DNA of 64,000 bases from Psychrobacter sp. GP33 (GTDB taxonomy: Bacteria; Pseudomonadota; Gammaproteobacteria; Pseudomonadales; Moraxellaceae): contig NZ_JACGYX010000001.1 of NCBI RefSeq assembly GCF_014119005.1, forward strand, positions 124,001-188,000. The letters run 5' to 3'. A model generated the notes under the pieces. The model was not told the origin of the DNA. It searched no databases and saw only the letters and a program-made list of their open reading frames with translations. Each line of letters begins with the position of its first letter. Within the stretch, counting starts at the first letter, position 1. Position numbers and translations under genes: made by a program. This document shows, piece after piece, positions 56,245 to 64,000 of this stretch.

Positions 56245-56284
56245 CATCATCTTGGTATAACAAACTAGTGATACCAAGATGATG
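56245..56284. repeat. perfect 14-bp inverted repeat in puuD leader
   Basis: CATCATCTTGGTAT (56245-56258) and ATACCAAGATGATG (56271-56284) are exact complements with a 12-nt loop. It sits 57-96 bp upstream of puuD, in a 358-bp gap between uraH and puuD that holds no gene. No T-tract follows on either strand, so an operator or mRNA hairpin is more likely than a terminator. Confidence 0.6.
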
Positions 56285-56546
56285 AGACAAGTAAAGGCGG
56301 TGCCGGCTTTGATATCTAATGTTTGATTCTGTCAATACCATCCATAGGAGTAGCGAGAATCAAACGACTTTATATCGTTAAGCAATTCAGTTCTAATACC
56401 AATCGATTAAAACAATGAATCAAACTACTAGAGTTAGCGATTTGTGATGTATTTACAGATTTAAAAATAATGCTTGCACTAAATACTTGTATTGAAAGTA
56501 CCTATCCAGTAAATGCACCAGATAGGCATAGTGACTTAAGAGTGAC

Positions 56547-56915
56547 TTACGAACCGCGATACGTACCATAGCCATGTGCACTTAGCAATAACGGTACATG
56601 ATAATGGCTGGCATCACTTACCACAAAATCGATCACAACTTGTGGATAAAACGCGGTTAGTTTTTGTGCATCAAAATAAGATTGAGTATCAAAGGTCAAA
56701 GTATAACGACCGTTGTTTAAGTTGCACTCAGCGCTATCAACAGCGGCATCAAAATTCCAGCTATCAGGTGTTACACGACCATCATTGTTGGTAGTGCCAT
56801 TAGCAAGTAGGGTAGCTTCACCATTGTCTGATACGCGATGTAGAGTCACTGCGATATCAGCAGCAGGTTTGCCTAAATGTGTATCTAAAATATGTGATGA
56901 CAGGGTGGCTGACAT
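56547..56915 (-). CDS. uraH: 5-hydroxyisourate hydrolase
   Basis: This transthyretin-like enzyme hydrolyses 5-hydroxyisourate to OHCU. The 122-residue protein carries the family hallmarks: LSSHILDTHLGKPAADI near 5-21, the NNDGRV loop near 43, and the C-terminal YRGS tetrapeptide (GYGTYRGS). His residues near 8 and 105 and the Arg of DGR suit the active site. No signal peptide is seen, so it is cytosolic. It lies downstream of uraD. Confidence 0.93.
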   Translation of the reverse strand: MSATLSSHILDTHLGKPAADIAVTLHRVSDNGEATLLANGTTNNDGRVTPDSWNFDAAVDSAECNLNNGRYTLTFDTQSYFDAQKLTAFYPQVVIDFVVSDASHYHVPLLLSAHGYGTYRGS

Positions 56916-57044
56916 AATGCTTCCTTATTATAAGTGAAATTCCGTTAGGGTGATAGCTTATTACTAAGCACTTTCTTAATATTATACAGCTAAATTATCT
57001 AACTAAAACATATAGATAGGTGACACTCTATTTCTAATTGCTAT

Positions 57045-57566
57045 CTATGCAAGACCAAATAGCTTTTGGATACGTAGACGCGTTATTTTGTTTTGCTCAG
57101 CTGCTGCATTAGCAAGCTCAGTTGTGCGATCATTTGGCAGACGTGCCAATAATAAATCAAGCATTTGCTGCGCGCTCTTGCCTGTTGCAAAGACAATAAA
57201 GATAAAACCAAATTTATCGATATAATCTTGATTGCCTTGGGCAAGCGCTTCGAGCACTTGATCTTCAGCTTCAGCAGCGCCTGACTGCTCATGCGCAGCG
57301 CTGTCTTGCGTATTACGATATTTTTCTTTTAGCGAGTCAACGTTACCAATTTGTGGATGACCATCAAAGGCTTCAATTAAATTGGCTTCACTGGTTTGAG
57401 CTTCGTTCCAGGCGCTATCACTAGCAGCCAGCATAGTATCGATATCAGCAAAAGGACGAGCACCAGCAAGTTGCTGTGCCCAATTACTGCTCGTGCAGCA
57501 AGTTAACAGTTTTGCTGTAGCATCTTCTTGAGAAAGGTCGTTAAATTCTGACAGGGTTAAGCTCAT
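57045..57566 (-). CDS. uraD: OHCU decarboxylase
   Basis: UraD decarboxylates OHCU to (S)-allantoin. The start at 57566 follows AAGGATG; the frame extends upstream to 57713 without good start signals. The 173-residue protein has the catalytic-His stretch EAFDGHPQIGNVDSL near 62-76, the family region FGFIFIVFATGKSAQQMLDLL near 115-135, and the C-terminal helix EQNKITRLRIQKLF. It is the first gene of the minus-strand cluster, facing the TetR gene across a RutR-type box. Confidence 0.9.
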   Translation of the reverse strand: MSLTLSEFNDLSQEDATAKLLTCCTSSNWAQQLAGARPFADIDTMLAASDSAWNEAQTSEANLIEAFDGHPQIGNVDSLKEKYRNTQDSAAHEQSGAAEAEDQVLEALAQGNQDYIDKFGFIFIVFATGKSAQQMLDLLLARLPNDRTTELANAAAEQNKITRLRIQKLFGLA

Positions 57567-57816
57567 GATGACATCCTTTTCTTTTAATAGTGAAGCCCGA
57601 TAGTCTAACAGGCAAAGGTGATATAACCATCCCTTTATATAAATTGAGTGACATAACTCGATAGGGCAAACCAATATTACGACGGGATTATGTTCTTTAT
57701 AAACAAGAAACACCCTAAGTAGAAAGTTTTAAAAGTGTAATAAGCGATGAGAATCGTTTATTAAAATGATACTAATTGAAACGCAATTGGTTTATATTGT
57801 CTATTGTGCAAAAACC

Positions 57817-57830
57817 TGACCATTTGGTCA
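57817..57830. promoter_or_regulatory. RutR-type operator between uraD and tetR
   Basis: TGACCATTTGGTCA is a perfect match to the TGACCA-N2-TGGTCA core of the known E. coli RutR box (TTGACCA-N2-TGGTCAA), with one flanking base also matching. It lies 250 bp upstream of uraD and 120 bp upstream of the RutR-like gene, a position suited to autoregulation and cluster control. Confidence 0.75.
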
Positions 57831-57949
57831 ACTATTTTATGAAAAATATTTCGCTTTTTGGTGTTATTTTCCTTAAAAACTAGCATTTATCGTCAGTGCT
57901 AACAGGAATTTAGCGTTTTTCTTATCAAAATTGCCGTGTGGCCTAAATT

Positions 57950-58624
57950 ATGACCATTATGACTCAAAATAATCAGAAAAATAATGTGGGTGCATCGGAA
58001 GCACCATCCCATCGTAGTCAGCAAGATATTCGAGCGCGCAATCAAGATCGGATATTACGAGCAGCTGAAGAGGAGTTTGTCTTAAAAAGCTACCGCGGTG
58101 CGACCATGCAAGGTATCGCTGATCGCGCAGGATTACCAAAAGCCAATATTCACTATTATTTCAAAAATAAGAAAAATTTATATAAAGTAGTATTACGCTC
58201 GATTATTCAAGAGTGGAACGAAGGTCTAGTGACTATGACGGTAGATAGTGACCCTAAAACAGTCATTGAAAAATTCGTTCGCACTAAGCTGCATCAAGCT
58301 TTTGCTCATCCCAATCGCCATAAATTATTTGCTGTTGAAGTCATTAGTGGCGCGCCTCATTTGCATGACTTTATGTCGACAACGATGCAAGAATGGGCAC
58401 TTGATAAAGTGCAAGTAATGAAAATATGGCATGAGCAAGGAAAAATTAGTGTTGCTGATCCATTACAACTGTTAATTTTAGTATGGGCAACCACTCAGCG
58501 TTATGCTGAATTTGAAACTGAAATCATCGGCTTAATGGGAAAAACAGCTTATGATAAAGAGGATGAAACTCTTGCGGCTGAGTTCTTAGTACCTTTTATA
58601 TTACGTGGTTGTGGACTTGAATAA
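57950..58624 (+). CDS. RutR-like TetR-family regulator
   Basis: This 224-residue regulator resembles RutR (YcdC). The DNA-binding domain follows a 25-residue polar tail: RILRAAEEEFVLKSYRGATM near 33-52, GIADRAGLPKANIHYYFKNK near 54-73. The effector domain has VEVISGAPHLHDFMSTTMQE near 129-148 and the ATTQRYAEFETEI stretch near 188-200. E. coli RutR responds to uracil and thymine; here the setting suggests a purine or ureide ligand, which is inference. Divergent from uraD with a RutR-type box between them. Confidence 0.85.
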   Translation: MTIMTQNNQKNNVGASEAPSHRSQQDIRARNQDRILRAAEEEFVLKSYRGATMQGIADRAGLPKANIHYYFKNKKNLYKVVLRSIIQEWNEGLVTMTVDSDPKTVIEKFVRTKLHQAFAHPNRHKLFAVEVISGAPHLHDFMSTTMQEWALDKVQVMKIWHEQGKISVADPLQLLILVWATTQRYAEFETEIIGLMGKTAYDKEDETLAAEFLVPFILRGCGLE

Positions 58625-58752
58625 TGGCCGCAAACAAGCAGTTTTTCTAGTTAATACATAATGGTATGCGTCTTTCGTTTGTATCAAGTAATTTATATTA
58701 ATCAATACTATCTATGATGCATTATAAATCGTTTAATTAATTATTATATATT

Positions 58753-58784
58753 AAAAGCTGACCAATTGGTCAGCTTTTTTTGCT
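58753..58784. terminator. palindromic hairpin with embedded RutR-type box
   Basis: A perfect 26-bp palindrome, 58753-58778, with AAAAGCTGACCA as its left half, is followed by a T-tract, 129 bp after the tetR gene. Its core TGACCAATTGGTCA (58759-58772) is also a RutR-type box. It may serve as terminator, operator or both. Confidence 0.65.
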
Positions 58785-58940
58785 TTGTTCCTATATAAAT
58801 CTAGTATTGATACCATTATTTTTATTATAAATGAGTTATTAGCTCTCCATAAATTAATCAGTCGCAACTATCGAACGATATTTTTTATTTCTAGTATTGC
58901 TAAATTATTAACAGTTCGTTATCATACTTTTCTTTTTAAT

Positions 58941-58959
58941 GTTAACTATTATCATTTGT
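58941..58959. promoter_or_regulatory. candidate Fur box upstream of TonB receptor
   Basis: The 19-bp stretch GTTAACTATTATCATTTGT matches 12 of 19 positions of the E. coli Fur consensus by eye. It is 174-192 bp upstream of the receptor start, in AT-rich DNA where chance matches are common. Confidence 0.35.
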
Positions 58960-59132
58960 ATTCGTAATACCGTTTGTATTGACAGGTTATGCAGGGTTAA
59001 AGCTAGAGGTCTACAATAATGTGGTACGTAAAAAACATAAGCGCACGACCAATATAGCGCTAGCTTCAAAATACAAAAGATAATAGGGCACAAAATTCTC
59101 GGGTTTTTACAGTCAAATAAAGTGAGTCGGTT

Positions 59133-61175
59133 ATGCGTGAAGCAATATTTTCTAGTCAGTTCACAGTGCTATCAGTCGGTATAGCCGCAGTGTTATGGTC
59201 ACAAATGGCGAGTGCAGAAGTAGAGCCAAGTACTTCTTTACAGACAATTACCGTGACTGCAAACAGTTCGGTACGAGGAAAGGTACAAGAAGGTTCTGTC
59301 TATACAGAGGACTATACGCCAGCACAGCAAGCCGATCATTTAAGTGACTTTTTGAATGTAATACCAGGCGTTACCGTAGGCGGTACTTCGTCAGTTAATC
59401 AACGCATACGCGTGCGCGGGCTAGATGATACCAATCTAAAAGTGACCATTGATGGCGCACGTCAAGAGGGCACGCTATTTTATCATATGGGTGATGTCAC
59501 GATTGATCCTGATTTATTAAAGCAGTCTGAAGTGGCGGTGGGTAACAATTCAGTGACGCTTGGTAACGATGCATTAGGCGGTGCCGTTGCTTTTAAGACC
59601 GTTGATGCAGTGGATCTGCTGAAACCGAGTCAAAAAATTGGTGCCAAATTACATACAGGCTACGCCAGTAATAATGATGAGTTATTAACGTCAGCAACAG
59701 TTTTTGGCGCACCAACCGATAATACTGATTTATTGGCTTATTATGGCAAGCGTGATACCAGTTCGGGTGAGGATGGTAACGGTCGTGAGCTGTTTGAAGA
59801 CAGTAAAAGCGAAAACATATTATTAAAGGCGGGCGCTTATGTTGCCGATGATCATCATATTGGCGCAAGCTTTAGCCGTACTGAAAAAGAGGGTATTTTC
59901 CCATTTCGTCCAGACTTTCCTGGTCGTCCTGACGCCCCGATACCGCAACAAGTTAAGCGCGACACTTTTGGGTTAGATTACAACTTTAATCCAGCAAGCA
60001 AATTGATTGATGTTGATACCAATGTTTATCAGACCAAAACCCGTATCTTGCGCGATTCTGATTATATTAATAACCCAGGTTTTGATTTTAACGCACAGGT
60101 TAAAACGACCGGTGCGAAAATACAAAATACAAGTAATATCGACACTAATGTCGGTACGCACAAGCTGATAGCGGGTGTTGAGCACTATAAAAAAGAATCT
60201 GAGATGGAACGCGACTTCGTCAAAAAAGGGTCGGATGAAGCCAAAAATACCTCTGTATATTTAGAAGATCAGTGGAAAAATGGCAAATTAACATTAACGC
60301 CTGGTGTGCGTTATGATCGTTATGAGTCACCAGAGTTCGTTGCTGGTGGCAAAACTTATGATAATGTCGTCGGTGCACTGGCGGCGAGTTATGAAATTGC
60401 GCCAATGACGCAAGTTTTTGCCAGCTACACGCAATTATTTAATGGTCCTGATTTAAGCCAAGCGATTTTTAATTCGGACGGTGACAACACTTACGTTAAT
60501 AACAACTTGAAAGCAGAAGAAGGCTCTAATGCTGAAATTGGTATCGCCAAAACGTTACGCGACCTAACAGTAGCGGGCGATGCGCTCCAACTGAGCGGTA
60601 AATACTTTGAAACCAATATTGAAAACTTTATTGAATTTGTACGTTCGGGCGGTACTCGTGTTGGCTTAGACTGTGCAACTGGACAATCTGGTGGTGCGTG
60701 CCAAGGCGCAGTAAATAAAGATGAAGACTTTAAAATTAAAGGTGTTGAGCTTGCCGCTGATTACAAAATGAATAACTTTAGTATGGGTCTGGGCTATACC
60801 CGCGCGCGTAGTAAAGGTGAGAAAACAGGCGATAGTATTCCATCAGTAACGGGCAGTAATTCTAACTCGGGTGATCGTTACATGGTGAACTTGAACTATG
60901 AACCAAATGATGTCGTTGGTTTAGGCTGGCGCAGTACTTATGTCGCATCAATCACAGACAATAAGCAAAATACCAAGCCAAATTATGATGTTCACGATGT
61001 GTATATGAACTATACACCACGTCAACTTGATAATATAAAAGCAACGGTTGGGGTATATAACCTCTTTGATGAAGCTTACGCCAGCCACTCCTCTCGCTTA
61101 AATACTGCTGATTTTACTACTACTGACTTTGAGCCCGGTCGTAATATCAAAGCGTCATTGACGTATCAGTTTTAA
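59133..61175 (+). CDS. TonB-dependent outer-membrane receptor (heme/iron type)
   Basis: This 680-residue outer-membrane receptor has a signal peptide (cleavage near SAE at about 28), a TonB-box-like LQTITVTA near 36-43, a plug domain with LNVIPGVTVGGTSSVNQRIR near 73-92, RGLDDTNLKVTIDGARQEG near 94-112, and a 22-strand-type barrel ending in LTYQF. The plug resembles hemoglobin/heme receptors such as HutA or ShuA. Ligand certainty is low because the nearby ABC genes are siderophore-like. A terminator follows, then a PepSY gene. Confidence 0.87.
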   Translation: MREAIFSSQFTVLSVGIAAVLWSQMASAEVEPSTSLQTITVTANSSVRGKVQEGSVYTEDYTPAQQADHLSDFLNVIPGVTVGGTSSVNQRIRVRGLDDTNLKVTIDGARQEGTLFYHMGDVTIDPDLLKQSEVAVGNNSVTLGNDALGGAVAFKTVDAVDLLKPSQKIGAKLHTGYASNNDELLTSATVFGAPTDNTDLLAYYGKRDTSSGEDGNGRELFEDSKSENILLKAGAYVADDHHIGASFSRTEKEGIFPFRPDFPGRPDAPIPQQVKRDTFGLDYNFNPASKLIDVDTNVYQTKTRILRDSDYINNPGFDFNAQVKTTGAKIQNTSNIDTNVGTHKLIAGVEHYKKESEMERDFVKKGSDEAKNTSVYLEDQWKNGKLTLTPGVRYDRYESPEFVAGGKTYDNVVGALAASYEIAPMTQVFASYTQLFNGPDLSQAIFNSDGDNTYVNNNLKAEEGSNAEIGIAKTLRDLTVAGDALQLSGKYFETNIENFIEFVRSGGTRVGLDCATGQSGGACQGAVNKDEDFKIKGVELAADYKMNNFSMGLGYTRARSKGEKTGDSIPSVTGSNSNSGDRYMVNLNYEPNDVVGLGWRSTYVASITDNKQNTKPNYDVHDVYMNYTPRQLDNIKATVGVYNLFDEAYASHSSRLNTADFTTTDFEPGRNIKASLTYQF

Positions 61176-61204
61176 GTAGAACTTCGCTAGTATTAGTATT
61201 TAAC

Positions 61205-61238
61205 AAGCCAGATGTCTTTGGAGACAGCTGGCTTTTTT
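61205..61238 (+). terminator. terminator after TonB receptor gene
   Basis: AAGCCAG.TGTC and GACAGCTGGCTT pair with one mismatch around a short loop, and are followed by TTTTTT, about 30 bp after the stop codon. Confidence 0.78.
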
Positions 61239-61331
61239 AGTGGAAAAATACGCTTAAATTACATTATGAATAATTAAAAAATAACCGTTAATCATAAACT
61301 TAAAACTAAAATTAATAAAGAATTTGGAAAG

Positions 61332-62612
61332 ATGATCTCATTTAACTCCCGACAAATCTGTCTTTGGATTCATCGTTATACCGGACTTGCGATAGCAGGT
61401 TTTTTAATTATTGCCGCTATTACAGGCTCGCTACTAGCATTTCATGATGAATTAGACGATATCTTTAATCAGCGTTTGGCGGTTGTTGAGAAAATGCAGA
61501 CACCGCCATTGTCTATCGCCACCCTTCATGACAAGGTGATTAGCCGCTATCCAGAATATGGTTTTTCAACCATGCCCGTAGCAATTGAGCCTAACCGAGC
61601 CGTCGTCTTTGCGGTTGATAAAAATAAAGGTGATGTAAAGATAGCGCCTAAACCCTTGTTCCAAGAAGTTTATATCAATCCCTATACTGCGGATATCATG
61701 GGGGCGCGTGATAAAGACGAATGGGCATGGCGCAATACCATGTGGAAAGTGTTTTGGCTACATCGTGAGCTGTTACTAGGTGATATTGGCAAGCTGATAT
61801 TGGGTATTATTGCATTGGTTTGGACAATTAATTGCTTTATTGGTTTTTATTTAACTTTTCCACGCGCCGTTAAAAAAAATCAGGTATCGCGCCAAGAAAC
61901 TGCTAAAAAACGTGCTTCTCTATTCAAGCGCTGGCTACCGGCATGGAAAATCCGTACTAAAACCAATACCTTTAAGCTCAACTACGACTTACATCATGCG
62001 TTTGGCTTATGGCTGTGGCTGATGTTGTTTGTGATTGCATGGTCAAGTGTGGGTTTTAATTTGCAGCAGGTTTATAAGCCTGTTATGCAAGCAGTAGTAG
62101 GGCTTGATGGTAAAGAAGGTAAATCAAATAAAGCGGACAAATCTAGCGAGCTAGTAAGAAGTGAAACGGGCACCGCTAATCTGGTTAATAAAGCCAATAG
62201 TATCGACTATTTAAGTAAGCAAGCGAATATTGTCGCGCAAGAAAACGGCTTAACCGTGCAGCAGTTATTAGGTATTCGCTGGGTTGAGGAAGACAAGCAA
62301 TGGCAAATGCGCTTTAAAACTAATAAAGATATCGGTAAAAAAGGTGGCGCGTCTTCGATTACCGTCAATGCAATAGATGGCAGTATCGAGCGCGTAAATT
62401 TTGCTTATCAAAACGTCTCATTTGGTAATAAGGTTGATCAGTGGTTATATACCTTGCACATGGGACATATCAGTCATGGCGCAGGTCATCTGGTATATCA
62501 AATCTTCTTAGCATTGATGGGGTTAGCGGTAGCGGTACTGTCTGGCACTGGTGTGTATTTATGGTGGAAAGGACGGCAACAACGCTTAAAATCTTTGCGA
62601 AATCTGAGATAA
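61332..62612 (+). CDS. PepSY-associated membrane protein (iron uptake)
   Basis: This 426-residue protein is a PepSY-associated transmembrane protein of the kind linked to siderophore receptors. It has four membrane helices (about 14-36, 150-172, 220-245 and 385-410), with two periplasmic loops carrying PepSY segments, and His residues in the helices (IHRYTG, FWLHRELLLG, LHHAFG, HMGHISHGAG) that could coordinate heme. The family includes FsrB/PiuB-like ferric reductases. ATG 61332 follows GGAAAG. Reduction of imported iron is inferred. Confidence 0.84.
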   Translation: MISFNSRQICLWIHRYTGLAIAGFLIIAAITGSLLAFHDELDDIFNQRLAVVEKMQTPPLSIATLHDKVISRYPEYGFSTMPVAIEPNRAVVFAVDKNKGDVKIAPKPLFQEVYINPYTADIMGARDKDEWAWRNTMWKVFWLHRELLLGDIGKLILGIIALVWTINCFIGFYLTFPRAVKKNQVSRQETAKKRASLFKRWLPAWKIRTKTNTFKLNYDLHHAFGLWLWLMLFVIAWSSVGFNLQQVYKPVMQAVVGLDGKEGKSNKADKSSELVRSETGTANLVNKANSIDYLSKQANIVAQENGLTVQQLLGIRWVEEDKQWQMRFKTNKDIGKKGGASSITVNAIDGSIERVNFAYQNVSFGNKVDQWLYTLHMGHISHGAGHLVYQIFLALMGLAVAVLSGTGVYLWWKGRQQRLKSLRNLR

Positions 62613-62651
62613 GTTTGGCTAAAGCTGACAAAGCCGTTTACGAGTACGACT

Positions 62652-63410
62652 TTAAACCGTATCGATAATCACTGGGCGACCTTGATGATTAAGCACGGTA
62701 ACGTCCACGTTATAGAGGTCTTTCATAGTAGCTTTGGTGATGACATCCACTGGTCGACCAATAGCTTGTACTTGACCGTCTTTCATCGTCACCACGGTAT
62801 CAGCAAACTGTGCTGCTTGATTGATATCATGGAGGACGATGACCACGGTTTTTTGCTGGCTATGACTCAACTCACGTAGCTCACGCATCAAGCGCCCTGA
62901 ATGATACATATCGAGATTATTTAGTGGCTCATCGAGCAATAAATAAGGCGTATCTTGGCAGACAATCATCGCAATCAGCACTCGCTGGCGCTGTCCACCT
63001 GATAGCGCAGATAGAAAGCGATCGGCTAAGGGTTGCAGCTCGAAGCGTTCGATGATTTCATCTACTTTTTGCTGATCTTTTGCCGTTGGACGTCCTTGAT
63101 GATAGGGGTAGCGCCCGAACATCAGCAGCTCATGAACCCGCAGTCGCCCTTGCACTTGATTATCTTGGCTGAGCATCGCTACTGTCGTGGCAAGCGTGCG
63201 CGCATCACAGCTGACAATATCGTGCTCAGCAAAGCTTATTTGTCCAGTTTGTAATGCTTGCAGGCGTGCCATGACCGAAAACAGCGTAGATTTACCCGCG
63301 CCATTGGGACCAATTAAAGCAATGACTTGTGAGCTTGGCAATGACAAGCTAATGTCATATAAGATTTTTTGTTTACCAATATGATGCGATACGCCATTTA
63401 TTTTAATCAT
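62652..63410 (-). CDS. iron-siderophore ABC transporter ATP-binding protein
   Basis: This 252-residue ATPase belongs to the FecE/FepC siderophore-uptake group. Walker A is GPNGAGKST near 34-42, the Q-loop AMLSQDNQVQ near 77-86, signature LSGGQRQRVLIAM near 136-148, Walker B YLLLDEPLNNLDMYH near 155-169, and the H-loop VIVLHDINQAAQFAD. The distinctive YPYHQGRPTAKDQQ follows the Q-loop. It lies 43 bp after the permease gene on the same strand and is convergent with the PepSY gene. Confidence 0.88.
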   Translation of the reverse strand: MIKINGVSHHIGKQKILYDISLSLPSSQVIALIGPNGAGKSTLFSVMARLQALQTGQISFAEHDIVSCDARTLATTVAMLSQDNQVQGRLRVHELLMFGRYPYHQGRPTAKDQQKVDEIIERFELQPLADRFLSALSGGQRQRVLIAMIVCQDTPYLLLDEPLNNLDMYHSGRLMRELRELSHSQQKTVVIVLHDINQAAQFADTVVTMKDGQVQAIGRPVDVITKATMKDLYNVDVTVLNHQGRPVIIDTV

Positions 63411-63453
63411 AGTCTTTCTTATTCTTCGCTGAATGTGTAATAAATTCTAAGTC

Positions 63454-63999
63454 TTAACGGCGTTGGCTCATGAATATTAAGGCTAAAAATACCAAACCAC
63501 CTGCCAGCTCGATGACGACGGACAATACCCCAGCCATACCAAGCACTTGCTCAAATAGCGTTTGACCCAATACTAAACAAATCATCGCTACCAAGCTAAC
63601 CAAAATTAAGCGTTCGCTATGGTACATATTGCGTGCCAGTCGATTGGTTAATGCACAAACTAATAAGCCAAAAAAAGTCACAGGACCTACTAATGCAGTT
63701 GCCGTTGCGACCAATACCGCAATGACAGTTAATAACCCAAATGCTAAACGCTGATAGTTAATGCCTAAATTAATAGCCTGCGCCTTACCTAACATGAGGA
63801 CATCACATTGAAAACGCCAACGCCAAACAAATAGTGCACTCACCACACAAATAAAGAGACTGATACCAAGGAGCTGCGGATTGACAGTATTAAATTGCGC
63901 ATAACTTGCTGATTGCACCACCACAAAATCATCTGGATTAATCAGCCGTGCAATCAACGCCGATAAACTACGAAACAATACACCAAAGATGACACCTAC
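63454..63999 (-). CDS. iron-siderophore ABC permease, FecCD type (5' end outside window)
   Basis: The visible 181 residues are the C-terminal half of a FecCD/BtuC-type permease. The frame is open to the window edge, so the start lies outside. Family marks include CDVLMLGKAQAINLGINYQR (the coupling helix contact), a helix pair ALVGPVTFFGLLVCALTNRL, and the last helix ending in FMSQRR. The protein resembles VctG/CeuC-like permeases more than FepD. It pairs with the ATPase directly downstream. Confidence 0.86.
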   Translation of the reverse strand, partial: VGVIFGVLFRSLSALIARLINPDDFVVVQSASYAQFNTVNPQLLGISLFICVVSALFVWRWRFQCDVLMLGKAQAINLGINYQRLAFGLLTVIAVLVATATALVGPVTFFGLLVCALTNRLARNMYHSERLILVSLVAMICLVLGQTLFEQVLGMAGVLSVVIELAGGLVFLALIFMSQRR

Positions 64000-64000
64000 C

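Overview
The window looks like a chromosomal segment of a Psychrobacter-like gammaproteobacterium (Moraxellaceae). This is inferred from moderately low GC, AT-rich intergenic DNA, a free-standing TrpR with trpE/trpG, a 448-residue GdhA and the mix of transporter families; no rRNA, tRNA or phylogenetic marker was available to confirm it. Both window edges cut through genes: an MFS transporter at the left and a FecCD-type permease at the right.

Layout. 1-5150: end of an MFS gene, a GlcG/HbpS-like lipoprotein, and an overlapping MacA/FtsX-permease/ATPase efflux-type operon. 5151-9300: a decayed accessory patch with a benD remnant before an intact benE, a Fic-family remnant and an orphan NADAR (DarT1-antitoxin-like) gene. 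9300-13900: EamA exporter, lipoprotein, D-cysteine desulfhydrase, bestrophin and a 50-residue cysteine-rich protein. 14000-16440: an AT-rich transferred-looking gene with a formyltransferase-like front and a carbohydrate-transferase-like back, a 7-bp tandem repeat and an orphan ribbon-helix-helix gene. 16489-24393: a nucleoside deaminase and the molybdenum cofactor/molybdate locus moeA-moaA-moaB-mobA-moaC-moaD-moaE-modA-modB, with no modC beside it.

24500-35160: DUF421 protein, divergent LysR/frmA pair, DUF2164, FrnE-like DsbA, DUF308 membrane protein, then a five-gene minus-strand cluster (Roadblock/LC7, Aer-like PAS, cytoplasmic PhnD-like sensor and two unknowns, one Roadblock-like), then gdhA. 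35716-42249: four glycosyltransferases and a convergent unknown gene. 42447-46250: PepSY protein and a cystine/polar amino acid ABC transporter. 46277-48811: trpR-trpE-trpG with a promoter overlapped by a candidate TrpR site.

49155-58780: a urate/ureide catabolism cluster on the minus strand: uraD, uraH, puuD, an NCS1 permease, puuE, allA and allE, with a divergent RutR-like TetR regulator. Together they can take urate through HIU, OHCU and allantoin to allantoate, and ureidoglycine through ureidoglycolate to glyoxylate plus urea. The allantoate hydrolase step is not encoded here. Between allA and allE lie a decayed malate synthase G gene (the expected glyoxylate sink) and a decayed IS1-family transposase. 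TGACCA-N2-TGGTCA palindromes occur upstream and downstream of the tetR gene, the second inside a terminator-like hairpin. 58900-64000: an iron/heme block with a TonB-dependent receptor, PepSY membrane protein and siderophore-type ABC ATPase and permease.

The items most worth following up are the Roadblock/PAS/PhnD-like cluster, the orphan NADAR gene, the cysteine-rich mini-protein, the formyltransferase fusion and the RutR-like box in a terminator.
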